From contig CP070674.1 in assembly GCA_020351995.1 (NCBI GenBank), forward strand, positions 895,686 to 959,685: a DNA stretch of 64,000 bases. The letters are read 5' to 3'. Of this stretch, positions 35,791 through 45,844 are shown in pieces (within the stretch, counting starts at the first letter, position 1; each line of letters opens with the position of its first letter). The stretch comes from Candidatus Zixiibacteriota bacterium. GTDB taxonomy: Bacteria > Zixibacteria > MSB-5A5 > GN15 > FEB-12. A program made the position numbers and the translations under genes. The notes under the pieces were generated by a model. That model did not search any database and had not been told where the DNA came from. It saw nothing but the letters and a program-made list of their open reading frames with translations.

Positions 35791-37158
35791 TTGTACGAAG
35801 GAGTAACTAACTCAAGCCAGTGGAATGATTGTCTCAATTATCTCTCACACCGTGTCAAAGAACAATCATTCAAGACCTGGCTGAAGCCTACCAGAGGAGA
35901 GCCTGGAAGCAACGGGGACTTTAAAGTCGCCGTGCCGAACCAGTTCGTGGCGGACTGGGTCAAGGCCCACTTCAATGAATTGATTGAGGAAGCTCTCCAT
36001 GAAGTATCGGGGAGGAGATACTCAATCTCCTATGTAATCCACAAACCACCAGAGGAGGAGAACCAGACAAGTCTTGATCTTGCTGCTGCCGGGCAGCGTG
36101 AACCCGTGTCAGCCATCCGGCCGGCCGGTAATCACCAGCACAACCTCAACGGCAAATACAATTTTGAGTCCCTGGTCGTTGGCGACTTCAATCAGTTTGC
36201 CTGCGCCGCAGCCACAGCCGTGGCCGAGGCTCCGGGAATGACCAAGTATAACCCACTTTATATTTACGGTGGCACCGGTTTGGGTAAAACTCATATTGTC
36301 CAGGCAATTGGACACCGGATCCTCGAGCTCTTCCCCGGGAAGCGTGTTATGTATGCCACCTCGGAGAAGTTTACCTCTGACTTTATCACTTCCATTTCCA
36401 ATAGCTCTACTGCTAACTTCACCCGAGTCTACCGGGACGTAGACGTACTTATAATCGACGATATCCAGTTTTTTACGGGAAAGGAGTCAACACAGGAACA
36501 ATTCTTTCACACTTTCAACACACTTTACCATCTAGGTAAACAGATCGTACTTACATCCGACCGTTCGCCAAAGGAGATTAAGGGGCTTGAGGAAAGGCTA
36601 CTCTCACGTTTTTCCTGGGGCCTGGTGACTGATCTTCAGGCTCCCGACCTCGAAAATCGTACTGCTATCCTCTACAAGAAGCTTGAAACGGAAGGGATCA
36701 GTGTACCCGACAATGTCATCCGCTTCATTGCGGATTGTGTTTCGACCAATATCAGAGAGCTTGAAGGCGCCCTGATACGGCTACTAGCGTATGCCTCTCT
36801 AAAGAACGAAGCGGTTGACTTACCCCTGGCGGAAAAGGTGCTGTCAGATAGCTTCTCCAGTAGGCGAAAGGAAGTTACAATCGATGCTATTCAGAAAAAG
36901 AGCTCTGAATGCTTCGGTATTGACCCAGATATGATGCGGGCCAAGAAGAAGACATCAAAAATTGCGCTCGCCCGGCAGGTGGCTATGTATCTTTCTCGCT
37001 CGTTAACTGACAACTCTCTTAAGATGATTGGTGAGGCTTTTGGTGGACGTGATCATTCTACTGTAATCCACGCGTGCGATCTAATATCAAAGAAGATGGC
37101 TGTTGACTCGTCACTCCGGCAGAAAATAGACAAGATATCGGCAGACCTCCTTTATTAA
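35791..37158 (+). CDS. dnaA: Chromosomal replication initiator DnaA
   Basis: A 455-residue initiator. Domain I opens WNDCLNYLSHRVKEQSFKTW. A linker of about 50 residues follows. The AAA+ domain has Walker A GGTGLGKTH (about residue 160) and Walker B VLIIDDIQF. Domain IV has the DnaA-box-binding signature GGRDHSTVIHA. The TTG at 35791 is preferred because AGGGGG lies nine bases upstream and the N-terminus then matches other DnaA proteins. An ATG at 35761 has no ribosome binding site and overlaps a DnaA box. dnaN and recF follow on the same strand. Confidence 0.97.
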   Translation: MYEGVTNSSQWNDCLNYLSHRVKEQSFKTWLKPTRGEPGSNGDFKVAVPNQFVADWVKAHFNELIEEALHEVSGRRYSISYVIHKPPEEENQTSLDLAAAGQREPVSAIRPAGNHQHNLNGKYNFESLVVGDFNQFACAAATAVAEAPGMTKYNPLYIYGGTGLGKTHIVQAIGHRILELFPGKRVMYATSEKFTSDFITSISNSSTANFTRVYRDVDVLIIDDIQFFTGKESTQEQFFHTFNTLYHLGKQIVLTSDRSPKEIKGLEERLLSRFSWGLVTDLQAPDLENRTAILYKKLETEGISVPDNVIRFIADCVSTNIRELEGALIRLLAYASLKNEAVDLPLAEKVLSDSFSSRRKEVTIDAIQKKSSECFGIDPDMMRAKKKTSKIALARQVAMYLSRSLTDNSLKMIGEAFGGRDHSTVIHACDLISKKMAVDSSLRQKIDKISADLLY

Positions 37159-37443
37159 GAACCTGTGGACTCCAGTGTGGACAACCAGTCAAAATATGTA
37201 CTTTGACTTTTCCTGTGGAAAAGAGTATCTTAGTGTTAGCAACTAGTAGATAAGAATTTTAGTGTTTTAGATAGTTTTTATTCTTGGTAACCCACTAAAA
37301 GACAGTAGTTTAAAAAAATAAGGGTATGGACAACGTAAACAGTTGTCAACATTGGCACATTGTTATTAATATACTTCTATAGATTGATAAAAAGTTAATA
37401 ATAAGACAGTTATGTGGAGATAATAAATCGGGAGATTCTATAG
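37159..37443 (+). other. oriC: Origin of replication, dnaA-dnaN intergenic part
   Basis: A 285-bp very AT-rich region. DnaA-box-like sites: 37176-37184 (TGTGGACAA), 37214-37222 (TGTGGAAAA), 37325-37333 (TATGGACAA), 37413-37421 (TGTGGAGAT) and, reversed, 37343-37351 (TTGTCAACA). The stretch 37226-37320 (many TAG and TTT steps, for example AACTAGTAGATAAG) is the best candidate for the unwinding element. It also contains the dnaN promoter, which I cannot place with confidence. Confidence 0.7.
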
Positions 37444-38556
37444 ATGAAATTTAGTCTGGCAAAATCAAAACTGGCTAACTACCTGCAGTACATTCTTCAG
37501 GTCGTGCCGAGTAAATCCACTTTACCAATTCTGACAAATGTGCTTATTGAGGCCCTGGAGAATAAGATCAAGATATCAGCGACAGATCTGGATATCTCCA
37601 TTGCCAGTTCGATTGAGTGTAAGGTAGCCAAGAAGGGTTCGGCCTGCATTCCAGCGCGGATTCTATTTGATATTATAAAAGAGCTACCGGAATCGGAGAT
37701 TAACTTCGAGGCCACTGGCCAGCGTGTTGAGATTAAGATACCCAATGGGTCCTACAAGATTGCCTCGGTGCCGCCAGATGAATTTCCCAAACTGCCAGCT
37801 GTTAACACGAAGAAAGAAATCAGAATCAGCGGTGAGCAGCTTGTAGGTATGGTGAAAAAAACGACTTTTGCTACATCTGATGATGAAACAAGACCTGCGC
37901 TTAATGGAGTACTCTGGCAAACAAAGGGTGACAAAATGCAGATGGTTGCCACGGATGGTCATCGGCTGGCAAAGATGGCAGTTGAAAATACTAAACTCAA
38001 AGGCCTGTATGACGATGTAATCGTTCCGCCGAAAGTGCTGAATTTGATACCGAAGTTTGTTACTCAGGAAAGTCAGGAGATCGGTGTGATTTTCGGTGAA
38101 AACAATATTATCTTCAACCTGGGTGATATTATCCTTACATCACGCCTTATAGAGGGGCCTTACCCTAATTTCGAACAGGTTATCCCTACTAACAATGACA
38201 AGAAGCTTATAGTTACCAAGGAAGATCTGGCAAGGGCGGTCCGGCGAGTGTCAATCCTATCAAACGCCCTTACCCATCAGGTCAAATTCTCCCTTAAAGG
38301 GACATCTCTGACCCTGTCCACGACCAATGCCGATGTTGGTGGTGAAGGAAAAGAAATCTTGGAGTGTGATTATACCGGGGAAGACATAGAGCTGGGCTAC
38401 AACGCGAATTACATAAACGACATTCTTGGTAAGCTGGACGGTGAGGAAGCGGTCTTTGAACTCTCCAGCTCCGTATCGGCTGGTGTCATATATAGCCCGG
38501 AGACGTCCAAAGATGACTATCTATGCTTGGTTATGCCACTACGGTTAGCTGATTGA
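37444..38556 (+). CDS. dnaN: DNA polymerase III beta subunit (sliding clamp)
   Basis: A 370-residue protein that forms the dimeric ring clamp for replication. It opens MKFSLAKSKLANYLQYILQV with the SKSTLPILTNVLIEA motif. DETRPALNGVLWQ and the hydrophobic pocket region follow, and it ends in YLCLVMPLRLAD, the typical PMRL-type C-terminus that binds clamp partners. CGGGAG lies upstream of the ATG. The length is normal. Confidence 0.98.
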   Translation: MKFSLAKSKLANYLQYILQVVPSKSTLPILTNVLIEALENKIKISATDLDISIASSIECKVAKKGSACIPARILFDIIKELPESEINFEATGQRVEIKIPNGSYKIASVPPDEFPKLPAVNTKKEIRISGEQLVGMVKKTTFATSDDETRPALNGVLWQTKGDKMQMVATDGHRLAKMAVENTKLKGLYDDVIVPPKVLNLIPKFVTQESQEIGVIFGENNIIFNLGDIILTSRLIEGPYPNFEQVIPTNNDKKLIVTKEDLARAVRRVSILSNALTHQVKFSLKGTSLTLSTTNADVGGEGKEILECDYTGEDIELGYNANYINDILGKLDGEEAVFELSSSVSAGVIYSPETSKDDYLCLVMPLRLAD

Positions 38557-38626
38557 TAGCAACTGGAATAGTTATGTAAAGAATGGCAGGTAATCGGTGA
38601 TGTCTGCCATTTTTCCGTTTTAAGAT

Positions 38627-39715
38627 ATGTATCTTGAATCCCTTAGTGCTCTAAACTTCCGTAATCTTCGCAGTATTGACTCCAAACTGGTGCCGGGGGT
38701 AAATATCTTCTATGGCAACAATGGGTCAGGCAAGACTAACTTGTTAGAGGCTATCTTCGTCCTCTGCCTGGGCCGGTCTCATCGCTCTGCCGCCGAAGCC
38801 GTCCTCATTCATCGGGGAAGTGAATATTACCGCCTCGAAGGTCAAGTTTACATCGATGACCGAAGCTTGGCTCTGGCCGTAGCCTATCAACGCGGGATGA
38901 GAAAGAAGGTTACTGTAGATAAAGTTCAGGTTAAGTTATCAGAATTGTACAGCCGATTCGCAGTGGTAGCTGCGGGTCCGGAGGACAGCAATATACTTTC
39001 CGGTGCTCCCTCCATGAGGCGCAGTTTTCTCGATGTATATCTTTCCCAGTATTCGAGCAGTTACCTGAGCCAGCTGATGAGCTACCAGAAGGTGCTTAAT
39101 CAGAAGAATGCCGCCCTCAAGAGAAGGATGGACGCTACCCCATTTAATGAACTGTTGGTCCAATCCGGAGCTGCCATAATGCAAGACAGGCTTGACTATC
39201 TGGCTAACCTCGGGAAATTGGCTACCGGCTATTATCAGGCGGTGTCGGGTGGCGGGGAATTTGAGCTTGAATATAGACCCTCAGTTAAGCTACCCGCGGG
39301 ATTATCTGGGTACGATGATATAGCAGCCGTTTTTGCCAATACCCTCGGTGAATACGAAGAAAGGGAAAAGGTAATGGAGGCCAGCCTGGTTGGAGTCCAC
39401 CGCGATGATGTGGCTTTTTCGATTAACGGGCTGCCGGCCCGGAGCCATGGCTCCCAGGGAGAATGGCGAACAGCAGCTGTTGCTTTAAAACTGGCCGTAT
39501 ATCATCTTATAAGAGAGCGCCGCTCTATTCGGCCGGTGCTGCTGCTTGATGAAATATTCGCCGAGTTGGACAGTGACCGGTCAGAAGCCCTGACGGCCGC
39601 CTTTGAGGACTTTGAGCAACTTTTTATAAGCACGGCTGCTGAGTTGCCACGTTTTCTTAGCGCCGGGAGCCGCAGGTACAAGATGGTTGACGGCGCGATT
39701 GTAGAGATCAATTGA
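38627..39715 (+). CDS. recF: DNA replication and repair protein RecF
   Basis: A 362-residue SMC-like ATPase that helps load RecA at gaps. It has LNFRNLRSID, Walker A YGNNGSGKTNLLEAI, and Walker B LLLDEIFAELDSDR preceded by the signature region SHGSQGEWRTAAVALKLA. Its position after dnaA and dnaN is the conserved bacterial order. A single base separates its stop from the next gene. Confidence 0.97.
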   Translation: MYLESLSALNFRNLRSIDSKLVPGVNIFYGNNGSGKTNLLEAIFVLCLGRSHRSAAEAVLIHRGSEYYRLEGQVYIDDRSLALAVAYQRGMRKKVTVDKVQVKLSELYSRFAVVAAGPEDSNILSGAPSMRRSFLDVYLSQYSSSYLSQLMSYQKVLNQKNAALKRRMDATPFNELLVQSGAAIMQDRLDYLANLGKLATGYYQAVSGGGEFELEYRPSVKLPAGLSGYDDIAAVFANTLGEYEEREKVMEASLVGVHRDDVAFSINGLPARSHGSQGEWRTAAVALKLAVYHLIRERRSIRPVLLLDEIFAELDSDRSEALTAAFEDFEQLFISTAAELPRFLSAGSRRYKMVDGAIVEIN

Positions 39716-39716
39716 C

Positions 39717-40772
39717 ATGGCAGGCTTATTTCTCAAAAACATTTCAAAGGCCTTTGGCGAGCAGACTGTCCTCGACGATATTTCCCTTGAAATCGGGCAT
39801 GGCGAACTACTGGTGCTGTTGGGCCCCTCCGGGTGTGGTAAGTCTACTCTTTTGCGCCTTATTGCGGGACTGGAGTCACTCGACGCTGGAGAGATCTATA
39901 TCGCTGATAAACGGATCGACCACCTTGAACCGAAAAAGAGACAGGTTGCTATGGTATTCCAGAATTATGCCCTGTACCCACACATGACCGTGGAAAAAAA
40001 CCTGGCTTTTCCTCTCAAAGTCGCCGGCCTGAAAAGCCGCCAAAGGCAAGAGCGTGTTGGCTTGGTGGCCGAAATGCTTGGGCTGAGCGAGAAGCTCAAA
40101 GCCAAACCCGGACAACTCTCCGGCGGTCAGCGGCAACGAGTCGCTCTGGGACGGGCTATCATAAGGGAACCATCGCTGTTTCTGCTCGATGAGCCATTGT
40201 CCAATCTCGACGCTGATCTGCGCGCGCATATGAGACTGGAAATTGTCAAGTTGCAAAAGCAACTTGGCATAAGCACGATCCATGTAACCCACGACCAGGC
40301 GGAAGCACTCACGATGGCTGATCGCATCGCCCTGCTTCATAACGGCAGGCTGATTCAGGTCGGGACTCCGGAGGAGCTCTATGGCAACCCTAACTCAGCG
40401 TTCACGGCGCAGTTTATCGGCAGTCCGAGGATAAATCTCATCAAGTCCACAATCGAAAATAACGTCCTGGTCCCGATCGGCATTCAGGTAGCCGACTTCC
40501 ATCTCGAAAGCGCGGCAGCCAGGCTGCTTGTTGGCCTCAGGCCGGAAGCCATAGATATTACGGCCGGCGGTGATTATACCGGAATTGTTCGCTCGTGTGA
40601 ATACCTTGGCGAGCATTATGTTGTCGGCCTGCTCTTTGGAGAAACCGAGCTGGTCGCCTCAGGCTCCAAACAGCCCTATGATGTTGGCAATACCGTCCGG
40701 TTCAAGTTCTCTCAAAAGGATCTGCTTTTTTTCAATGAAGAGACCGGCGAGCGCATTGGCTATGCCGGTTGA
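39717..40772 (+). CDS. Orphan MalK/UgpC-type ABC ATPase
   Basis: A 351-residue ATPase of the sugar-import (CUT1) type. It has Walker A GPSGCGKST, Q-loop VFQNYALYPHM, signature LSGGQRQRVALGRA, Walker B LFLLDEPLSNLD and switch His in THVTHDQAEAL-like HVTHDQAEALTM. A TOBE-like regulatory domain (about 235-345) follows, with VGLRPEAIDI. No permease or binding-protein gene is nearby, so it presumably serves transporters encoded elsewhere, as MsmK-type shared ATPases do. It is placed 1 bp after recF, an odd operon partner. Confidence 0.92.
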   Translation: MAGLFLKNISKAFGEQTVLDDISLEIGHGELLVLLGPSGCGKSTLLRLIAGLESLDAGEIYIADKRIDHLEPKKRQVAMVFQNYALYPHMTVEKNLAFPLKVAGLKSRQRQERVGLVAEMLGLSEKLKAKPGQLSGGQRQRVALGRAIIREPSLFLLDEPLSNLDADLRAHMRLEIVKLQKQLGISTIHVTHDQAEALTMADRIALLHNGRLIQVGTPEELYGNPNSAFTAQFIGSPRINLIKSTIENNVLVPIGIQVADFHLESAAARLLVGLRPEAIDITAGGDYTGIVRSCEYLGEHYVVGLLFGETELVASGSKQPYDVGNTVRFKFSQKDLLFFNEETGERIGYAG

Positions 40773-40790
40773 AATGGCCGCTGGTAGTGA

Positions 40791-41642
40791 TCAAGCGCGC
40801 TGACACCGGGGGCAGAAGTGCGCCGAGCGAGCACCTATTCTTTGCCTGACAATTAGCCGACCACAACGTAGACACGGGTTCCCCTCGTTGCCATAAACCT
40901 TCAAATACTTTTGAAATTCCCCGGGATTGCCGTTGACCCCCGAAAAAGAATCGACCGACGTCCCCATCTTCCTAATGGCCATTTTTAGCAATCGGCGGAT
41001 CTGGCCATGCAACTCGACCAGTTTGGGTGTGGAGAGCGACGATGTCACTCGAGTGGGATGAATTCGGGAGGCATAAAGAGACTCGTCGGCATATATGTTT
41101 CCCAGACCGGCGATAAAAGACTGATCCAGAAGAGCCGGCTTTATCATACGTTTTGCTGATTTGCACAGCAACACGAAATCACCCCGGGTCAGTTCCAGGG
41201 GCTCCGGCCCCAGTTCTTTCAAGCCATCCTGTTGCCAGAGCTCGCGATTGTAAAACAGCCGTAGCCGTCCGAACCTTCGATAGTCGTTGAAGCGAAGGCT
41301 CATCTTCCCCGGAGCCCGGTTTTCAGGTCGCAGGTAGAACACGACAAGATCGTGCTTGTCGAGCGGTGTGGATCGCTCACGGTAATAAAAATGACCGGTC
41401 ATCTTCAAGTGAACCCACAGCGTCATCTTTCCGGTCAAGGAGATGAGGATATTCTTGCCTCGGCGGTCGACGGAGGTGATTCTTCGGCCTATTATGATGT
41501 TCGGCAGTGATTCATCGCCAAACGATGCGCTTACGAAAACAGAAGCTGGTGGCGCATTGAGAGATAGATCTTCTATCGTCTGACCGAGAACAGTCTGACG
41601 CAGACCCCTCACAACAGTTTCAACTTCGGGTAGTTCCGGCAC
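40791..41642 (-). CDS. mutM: Formamidopyrimidine-DNA glycosylase
   Basis: A 283-residue base-excision repair enzyme for oxidised purines such as 8-oxoguanine. Pro at position 2 in the PELPEVETV start is the catalytic nucleophile, followed by the Glu. The H2TH region has LLDQSFIAGLGNIYADESL, and a C4 zinc finger ends the protein (CLRCG, then CPRCQ). The start codon is GTG. It follows uvrA by 14 bp on the same strand, forming a DNA-repair unit. Confidence 0.97.
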   Translation of the reverse strand: MPELPEVETVVRGLRQTVLGQTIEDLSLNAPPASVFVSASFGDESLPNIIIGRRITSVDRRGKNILISLTGKMTLWVHLKMTGHFYYRERSTPLDKHDLVVFYLRPENRAPGKMSLRFNDYRRFGRLRLFYNRELWQQDGLKELGPEPLELTRGDFVLLCKSAKRMIKPALLDQSFIAGLGNIYADESLYASRIHPTRVTSSLSTPKLVELHGQIRRLLKMAIRKMGTSVDSFSGVNGNPGEFQKYLKVYGNEGNPCLRCGRLIVRQRIGARSAHFCPRCQRA

Positions 41643-41656
41643 GGCTGTGTCTTCAT

Positions 41657-44515
41657 CTAGAGTTTCAGCGTATTTTTGAGGTATGCCCCGGTGTAAGACC
41701 GGGTGACCCTTGACACCTCTTCGGGCGTCCCGACAGCTATAATTTCGCCGCCATCGTCCCCCCCCTCGGGCCCCAAATCAATAATCCAGTCGGCGGTCTT
41801 TATGACATCAAGATTATGTTCGATGACAAGAACGGTATTCCCTCGATCGACGAGTTCGCTGAGGACTTTCAACAGCATACGGATGTCTTCGAAATGCAGC
41901 CCGGTAGTCGGTTCATCAAGTATGTACAAGGTTCGCCCGGTAGCCACTTTAGACAGTTCGGCCGCTAGCTTAACTCGCTGAGCCTCGCCGCCCGATAGCG
42001 TAGTAGCTTGCTGACCGAGATGGATATATGACAAGCCGACATTGTACAGGGTCATAAGCTTTCGTTTAATACGGGGAATATTCTCGAAAAACTTGAGGGC
42101 CTCCTCGACCGTCATGTCCAGGACGTCGGCAATGTTCTTGCCTTTGAATGTGACCTCGAGCGTCTCGCGATTATACCTCTTGCCTTTGCAGACTTCGCAG
42201 GGGACATACACATCCGGTAAAAAGTGCATCTCGATCTTAATAATGCCGTCACCCTCGCATGCCTCGCATCGCCCTCCCTTGACGTTAAAGGAAAAGCGTC
42301 CCGGTAAGTATCCGCGGGCCTTGGCTTCCGGGAGTCCGGCATAGAGATCCCGGATGTGAGTGAAAAGCCCGGTATAGGTTGCCGGATTAGACCGTGGGGT
42401 CCGCCCGATCGGGGACTGATCGATGTCAATGACTTTGTCAATGTGCTGAAGACCGTCGATCCCTTCGTACGGCAATGGCATCGTGCGGCTACTGTAGAAT
42501 TCTCGCGCTAGTATACGGTATAGCGTTTCATTGATCAGGGTAGATTTGCCCGAGCCTGACACGCCTGTCACTACCACAAAGCAGCCGACAGGTACTTCAA
42601 CGTCCACAGACTTGAGATTATTACCCGTTGCCCCGCTAACTGTGACAAAATTGCCGTTTGAGGGGCGCCTTTCCCCGGGGATGTCTATCTGCCGTGCCCC
42701 GGTAAGGTACTGTCCCGTGATGGACTTCCTGGCTTTCTTGATGTCTGACGGCCTTCCCTGTGCGACAATATGTCCTCCGTGAACCCCCGCACCCGGCCCC
42801 AGATCAATTACGTGATCAGCTGTTTCGATCGTCTCCCGGTCATGTTCTACAACAAGCACGGTGTTCCCCAGATTGCGCAGCTCGGTCAGGGTATTAAGTA
42901 ATTTCTTGTTGTCTCTCTGGTGGAGTCCGATGGAGGGTTCATCGAGAATATACAACACTCCGACCAAGCGTGAGCCAATCTGGGTAGCCAGTCGAATGCG
43001 CTGGGCCTCGCCACCGGAGAGTGTTGAAGCAGCCCGGCTGAGCGTGAGATAATCGAGCCCAACGTCGCACAAAAAGCCCAACCTTTCCTTTAGTTCTTTT
43101 AGTATCTGCCTGGCAATCAGCTGCTGGCGCCTGGTTAGCTTTATATGGTTGAAGAAATTTAGGCTCTGCTTGATGGACATATTAGTGATGGAGTCAATTG
43201 TCTCGCGGTCGATGATTACCGAAAGAGCCTCCGGCTTGAGCCTGGCTCCCTGGCACGATGGGCAGTCAGTTATGGACATGTAGTTTTCTATCCACTGCCT
43301 GACCCCGCTGGATTCGGTTTGCTTGTACCGTCGCTCAAGGTGGGGAATAACGCCTTCAAAGGAAGACTGGTAGACGCCTGAACCCTTACCTTTGCCGGAG
43401 TTGTGCTCGTACTCGAATTCGATCTGCTCCTTGCCGGAGCCGTAGAGGATTACTTGCTGGGCTTTGCCGCTCAATTTTTCAAACGGCATTGAAAACTTGA
43501 ATTTGAAATGGCGAGCCACTCCCTTCAGCATATACCGATACCAATTGGACATCTCGGCACCACCCCAGGGCCGTATGGCTCCGTCAGCGATGGATAACGA
43601 TCTGTCCGGAACGACCAGAACCGGGTCGATTTCCATACGCTGCCCCAGACCATCGCACACCTGGCAGGCACCATAAGGCGAATTGAACGAGAACATCCTC
43701 GGGCTCGGTTCCTCATAGCTGATATGGCAGTTCAGGCAGGCGAACTGTTCGGAAAAGAGCAGATCTTTATTCTTTATATTTATCAGAACCGTTCCCTGGG
43801 CCATTTTCAGGGCTGTCTCCACCGAATCCGCCAGGCGCCGCTTGGATTTGCTTTTGACCACCAGCCGGTCGACAACAGCCTCAACAGTGTGTTTCTTCTT
43901 CTTGTCCAGGGCGATATCGCTGTCGGCCTCGACTATCTCGCCGTCTATTCTCAGCCGAACAAATCCTTCCCGCCGGGCTTCCTCGATAATTTCCTTGTGC
44001 TCCCCCTTTTTCCCCTGGACTAGCGGCGCCAGAACCATCATCCGGGTGCCTTCCTCGAAGGTCAGAACCGAGTCGACAATCTGTTCAACCGTCTGTTGGG
44101 TGATTGGCTGCCCGCACTTGATACAGTGTGGAACACCAACCCGGGCAAATAGAAGCCGTAGATAATCGTATACTTCCGTGACGGTCCCTACCGTGGACCG
44201 GGGGTTCTTTGGGGTCCCGCGCTGCTCGATGGAGATTGCCGGAGAAAGGCCCTCAATGAAATCAACATCCGGTTTCTCCATCAAACCCAAGAATTGTCGG
44301 GCATAAGCCGATAGTGATTCCACGTATCGTCGTTGCCCTTCGGCGTAAATGGTGTCGAAGGCCAGCGAACTCTTACCCGACCCCGATAGGCCTGTGATTA
44401 CCGTGAGGGTATTGCGAGGAATCTGAACATCGATGTTCTTGAGATTATGCTCTCGAGCTCCCTTGACATGAATGAATTCTTTATTCTTATGATACTTGTC
44501 GTGGTTGTGTGCCAT
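41657..44515 (-). CDS. uvrA: UvrABC system protein A
   Basis: A 952-residue damage-recognition ATPase of nucleotide excision repair. It has two ABC modules: Walker [15 protein letters not shown] near residue 40 with signature [14 protein letters not shown], and a second Walker [11 protein letters not shown] with [15 protein letters not shown]. Zinc-finger Cys pairs are present ([13 protein letters not shown] and [16 protein letters not shown]). The length is standard. uvrA is the first gene of the minus-strand pair with mutM. Confidence 0.98.
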   Translation of the reverse strand: MAHNHDKYHKNKEFIHVKGAREHNLKNIDVQIPRNTLTVITGLSGSGKSSLAFDTIYAEGQRRYVESLSAYARQFLGLMEKPDVDFIEGLSPAISIEQRGTPKNPRSTVGTVTEVYDYLRLLFARVGVPHCIKCGQPITQQTVEQIVDSVLTFEEGTRMMVLAPLVQGKKGEHKEIIEEARREGFVRLRIDGEIVEADSDIALDKKKKHTVEAVVDRLVVKSKSKRRLADSVETALKMAQGTVLINIKNKDLLFSEQFACLNCHISYEEPSPRMFSFNSPYGACQVCDGLGQRMEIDPVLVVPDRSLSIADGAIRPWGGAEMSNWYRYMLKGVARHFKFKFSMPFEKLSGKAQQVILYGSGKEQIEFEYEHNSGKGKGSGVYQSSFEGVIPHLERRYKQTESSGVRQWIENYMSITDCPSCQGARLKPEALSVIIDRETIDSITNMSIKQSLNFFNHIKLTRRQQLIARQILKELKERLGFLCDVGLDYLTLSRAASTLSGGEAQRIRLATQIGSRLVGVLYILDEPSIGLHQRDNKKLLNTLTELRNLGNTVLVVEHDRETIETADHVIDLGPGAGVHGGHIVAQGRPSDIKKARKSITGQYLTGARQIDIPGERRPSNGNFVTVSGATGNNLKSVDVEVPVGCFVVVTGVSGSGKSTLINETLYRILAREFYSSRTMPLPYEGIDGLQHIDKVIDIDQSPIGRTPRSNPATYTGLFTHIRDLYAGLPEAKARGYLPGRFSFNVKGGRCEACEGDGIIKIEMHFLPDVYVPCEVCKGKRYNRETLEVTFKGKNIADVLDMTVEEALKFFENIPRIKRKLMTLYNVGLSYIHLGQQATTLSGGEAQRVKLAAELSKVATGRTLYILDEPTTGLHFEDIRMLLKVLSELVDRGNTVLVIEHNLDVIKTADWIIDLGPEGGDDGGEIIAVGTPEEVSRVTRSYTGAYLKNTLKL

Positions 44516-44695
44516 TTTCTGTCCAAACTTGTTCAGCCTCCAAATATACTAAATTAGGCGCTGCGAGAAAGAGCAAAAGCCCTCCTGCAAATCACTTTTT
44601 TGGTGAAAAGCAAGAAACTCCGCCGCGGGCTAATGTTTCAGCGGTAAATCAATATCACTTGACAACATACACTTCCATCCTATTTTGGGAACACT

Positions 44696-45298
44696 ATGCA
44701 CGACGAACACCAGGGATTTTTTGACGCGCTGGCGGCTGAATGGGATTTGATGTTCACTTCGGAGGATCTGGAACGTCTCAGCCGGATCGTTGACCGGCTT
44801 GGGCTAAAAAGAGGGATGGAGGTGCTCGATCTCGGCTGCGGCACCGGTATCCTGTTCGATATGCTGCGGCGCAAGGTGACAGCTACCGGTTCTGTTACCG
44901 GAGTTGATTTCTCTTACCAGATGGCCCAGCGGGCGCATCGCAACTTCCCTTTTAACAATGTCAATGTGGTCGATGCCGACGCTATCAACCTTCCATTTGC
45001 CGATTCATCATTCGATATGGCGGTGGCCTTTTCAGCTTTTCCACACTTTTCCGATCAGCAGAAAGCCATAGATGAAGCGCACCGGGTTCTCCGGGACTGG
45101 GCCCGGTTCTATATCATTCATTTGACCTCGTCCAGAGAAATCAGCCGCATCCATCATAAAATCGGCGGAGCAGTTGAGCACGACGGGATTCCCGCGGAAA
45201 AGCAGTTACGAACCATGCTCAATACCAGCAAGTTCACTGATATCTCGATTGAGGATCACCACGGTCTATACCTTGCCATCGCACAAAACCGGAGGTAG
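44696..45298 (+). CDS. Class I SAM-dependent methyltransferase
   Basis: A 200-residue Methyltransf_11-like enzyme. Motif I is VLDLGCGTGILFDML (about residue 42), motif II ends in VDADAINLPFADSSFDMAV, and motif III contains EAHRVLRDWARF. The middle FSAFPHFSDQQKAIDE matches ubiE/arsM-like small-molecule methyltransferases. The substrate cannot be named. The next gene (ECF S-component) starts 10 bp downstream, so the two are probably one operon. Confidence 0.88.
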   Translation: MHDEHQGFFDALAAEWDLMFTSEDLERLSRIVDRLGLKRGMEVLDLGCGTGILFDMLRRKVTATGSVTGVDFSYQMAQRAHRNFPFNNVNVVDADAINLPFADSSFDMAVAFSAFPHFSDQQKAIDEAHRVLRDWARFYIIHLTSSREISRIHHKIGGAVEHDGIPAEKQLRTMLNTSKFTDISIEDHHGLYLAIAQNRR

Positions 45299-45307
45299 CC
45301 CCCTACT

Positions 45308-45844
45308 GTGAGTGAGCGCGCCTCAAAAACCCGGTACATCACCCATATAGCGCTGTACCTCGCGCTGGCGGTATTATTGCCCATCGGGTTTCACGCTTTC
45401 GGTTTGTTGGGCCGAGTGTTTCTCCCCATGCACATTCCGGTCCTGCTGGCTGGATTTCTGCTCGGCCCTGTCGGCGGGCTGGTGGTCGGGCTGCTGGCTC
45501 CTGGCATTTCGTTTCTTCTGACCGGGATGCCGCCAACCTACGCCGTTCCCCTTATGACACTGGAGTTGTCAATCTACGGCCTGATCGCGGGTATGACTTA
45601 TGGAAAGCTGAAGCTGAATATCTATATATCCCTGCTGATCGCCATGGTGCTGGGACGGCTTATGTTTGCCCTGGGCCTGCTCGTGCTGGGGATGTTCATG
45701 AAGCTGCCGTATACAGCCGCCGCCTTTTTCTCATCTTCCGGGGCAGTCGTTGCCGGAATCCCAGGGATAATCGTGCAGATTGTCCTTATTCCGGTTATTG
45801 TAGCAGCCCTGAAAAGACCCCGGACCGTAAAACTTACGCCTTGA
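45308..45844 (+). CDS. ECF transporter S-component (substrate-binding membrane protein)
   Basis: A 178-residue inner-membrane protein with about five or six hydrophobic helices. The motif PMHIPVLLAGFLLGPVGGLV and the helix GLLAPGISFLLTGMPPTYAV match the ECF S-component family (PF12822-like), which binds a vitamin or metal cofactor and works with a shared EcfAAT module. No such module is nearby. The start is GTG with no strong ribosome binding site. Its 3' end overlaps the convergent birA by 11 bp. Vitamin identity is unknown; nearby birA (biotin) and nadC (NAD) are only weak hints. Confidence 0.8.
   Translation: MSERASKTRYITHIALYLALAVLLPIGFHAFGLLGRVFLPMHIPVLLAGFLLGPVGGLVVGLLAPGISFLLTGMPPTYAVPLMTLELSIYGLIAGMTYGKLKLNIYISLLIAMVLGRLMFALGLLVLGMFMKLPYTAAAFFSSSGAVVAGIPGIIVQIVLIPVIVAALKRPRTVKLTP

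Noticed and set aside
37226..37280. TAG-rich text in the dnaA-dnaN gap as DnaA-trio elements.
   Set aside because: Only two clean TAG steps are consecutive (in AACTAGTAGATAAG); the rest is irregular, so I do not claim it.
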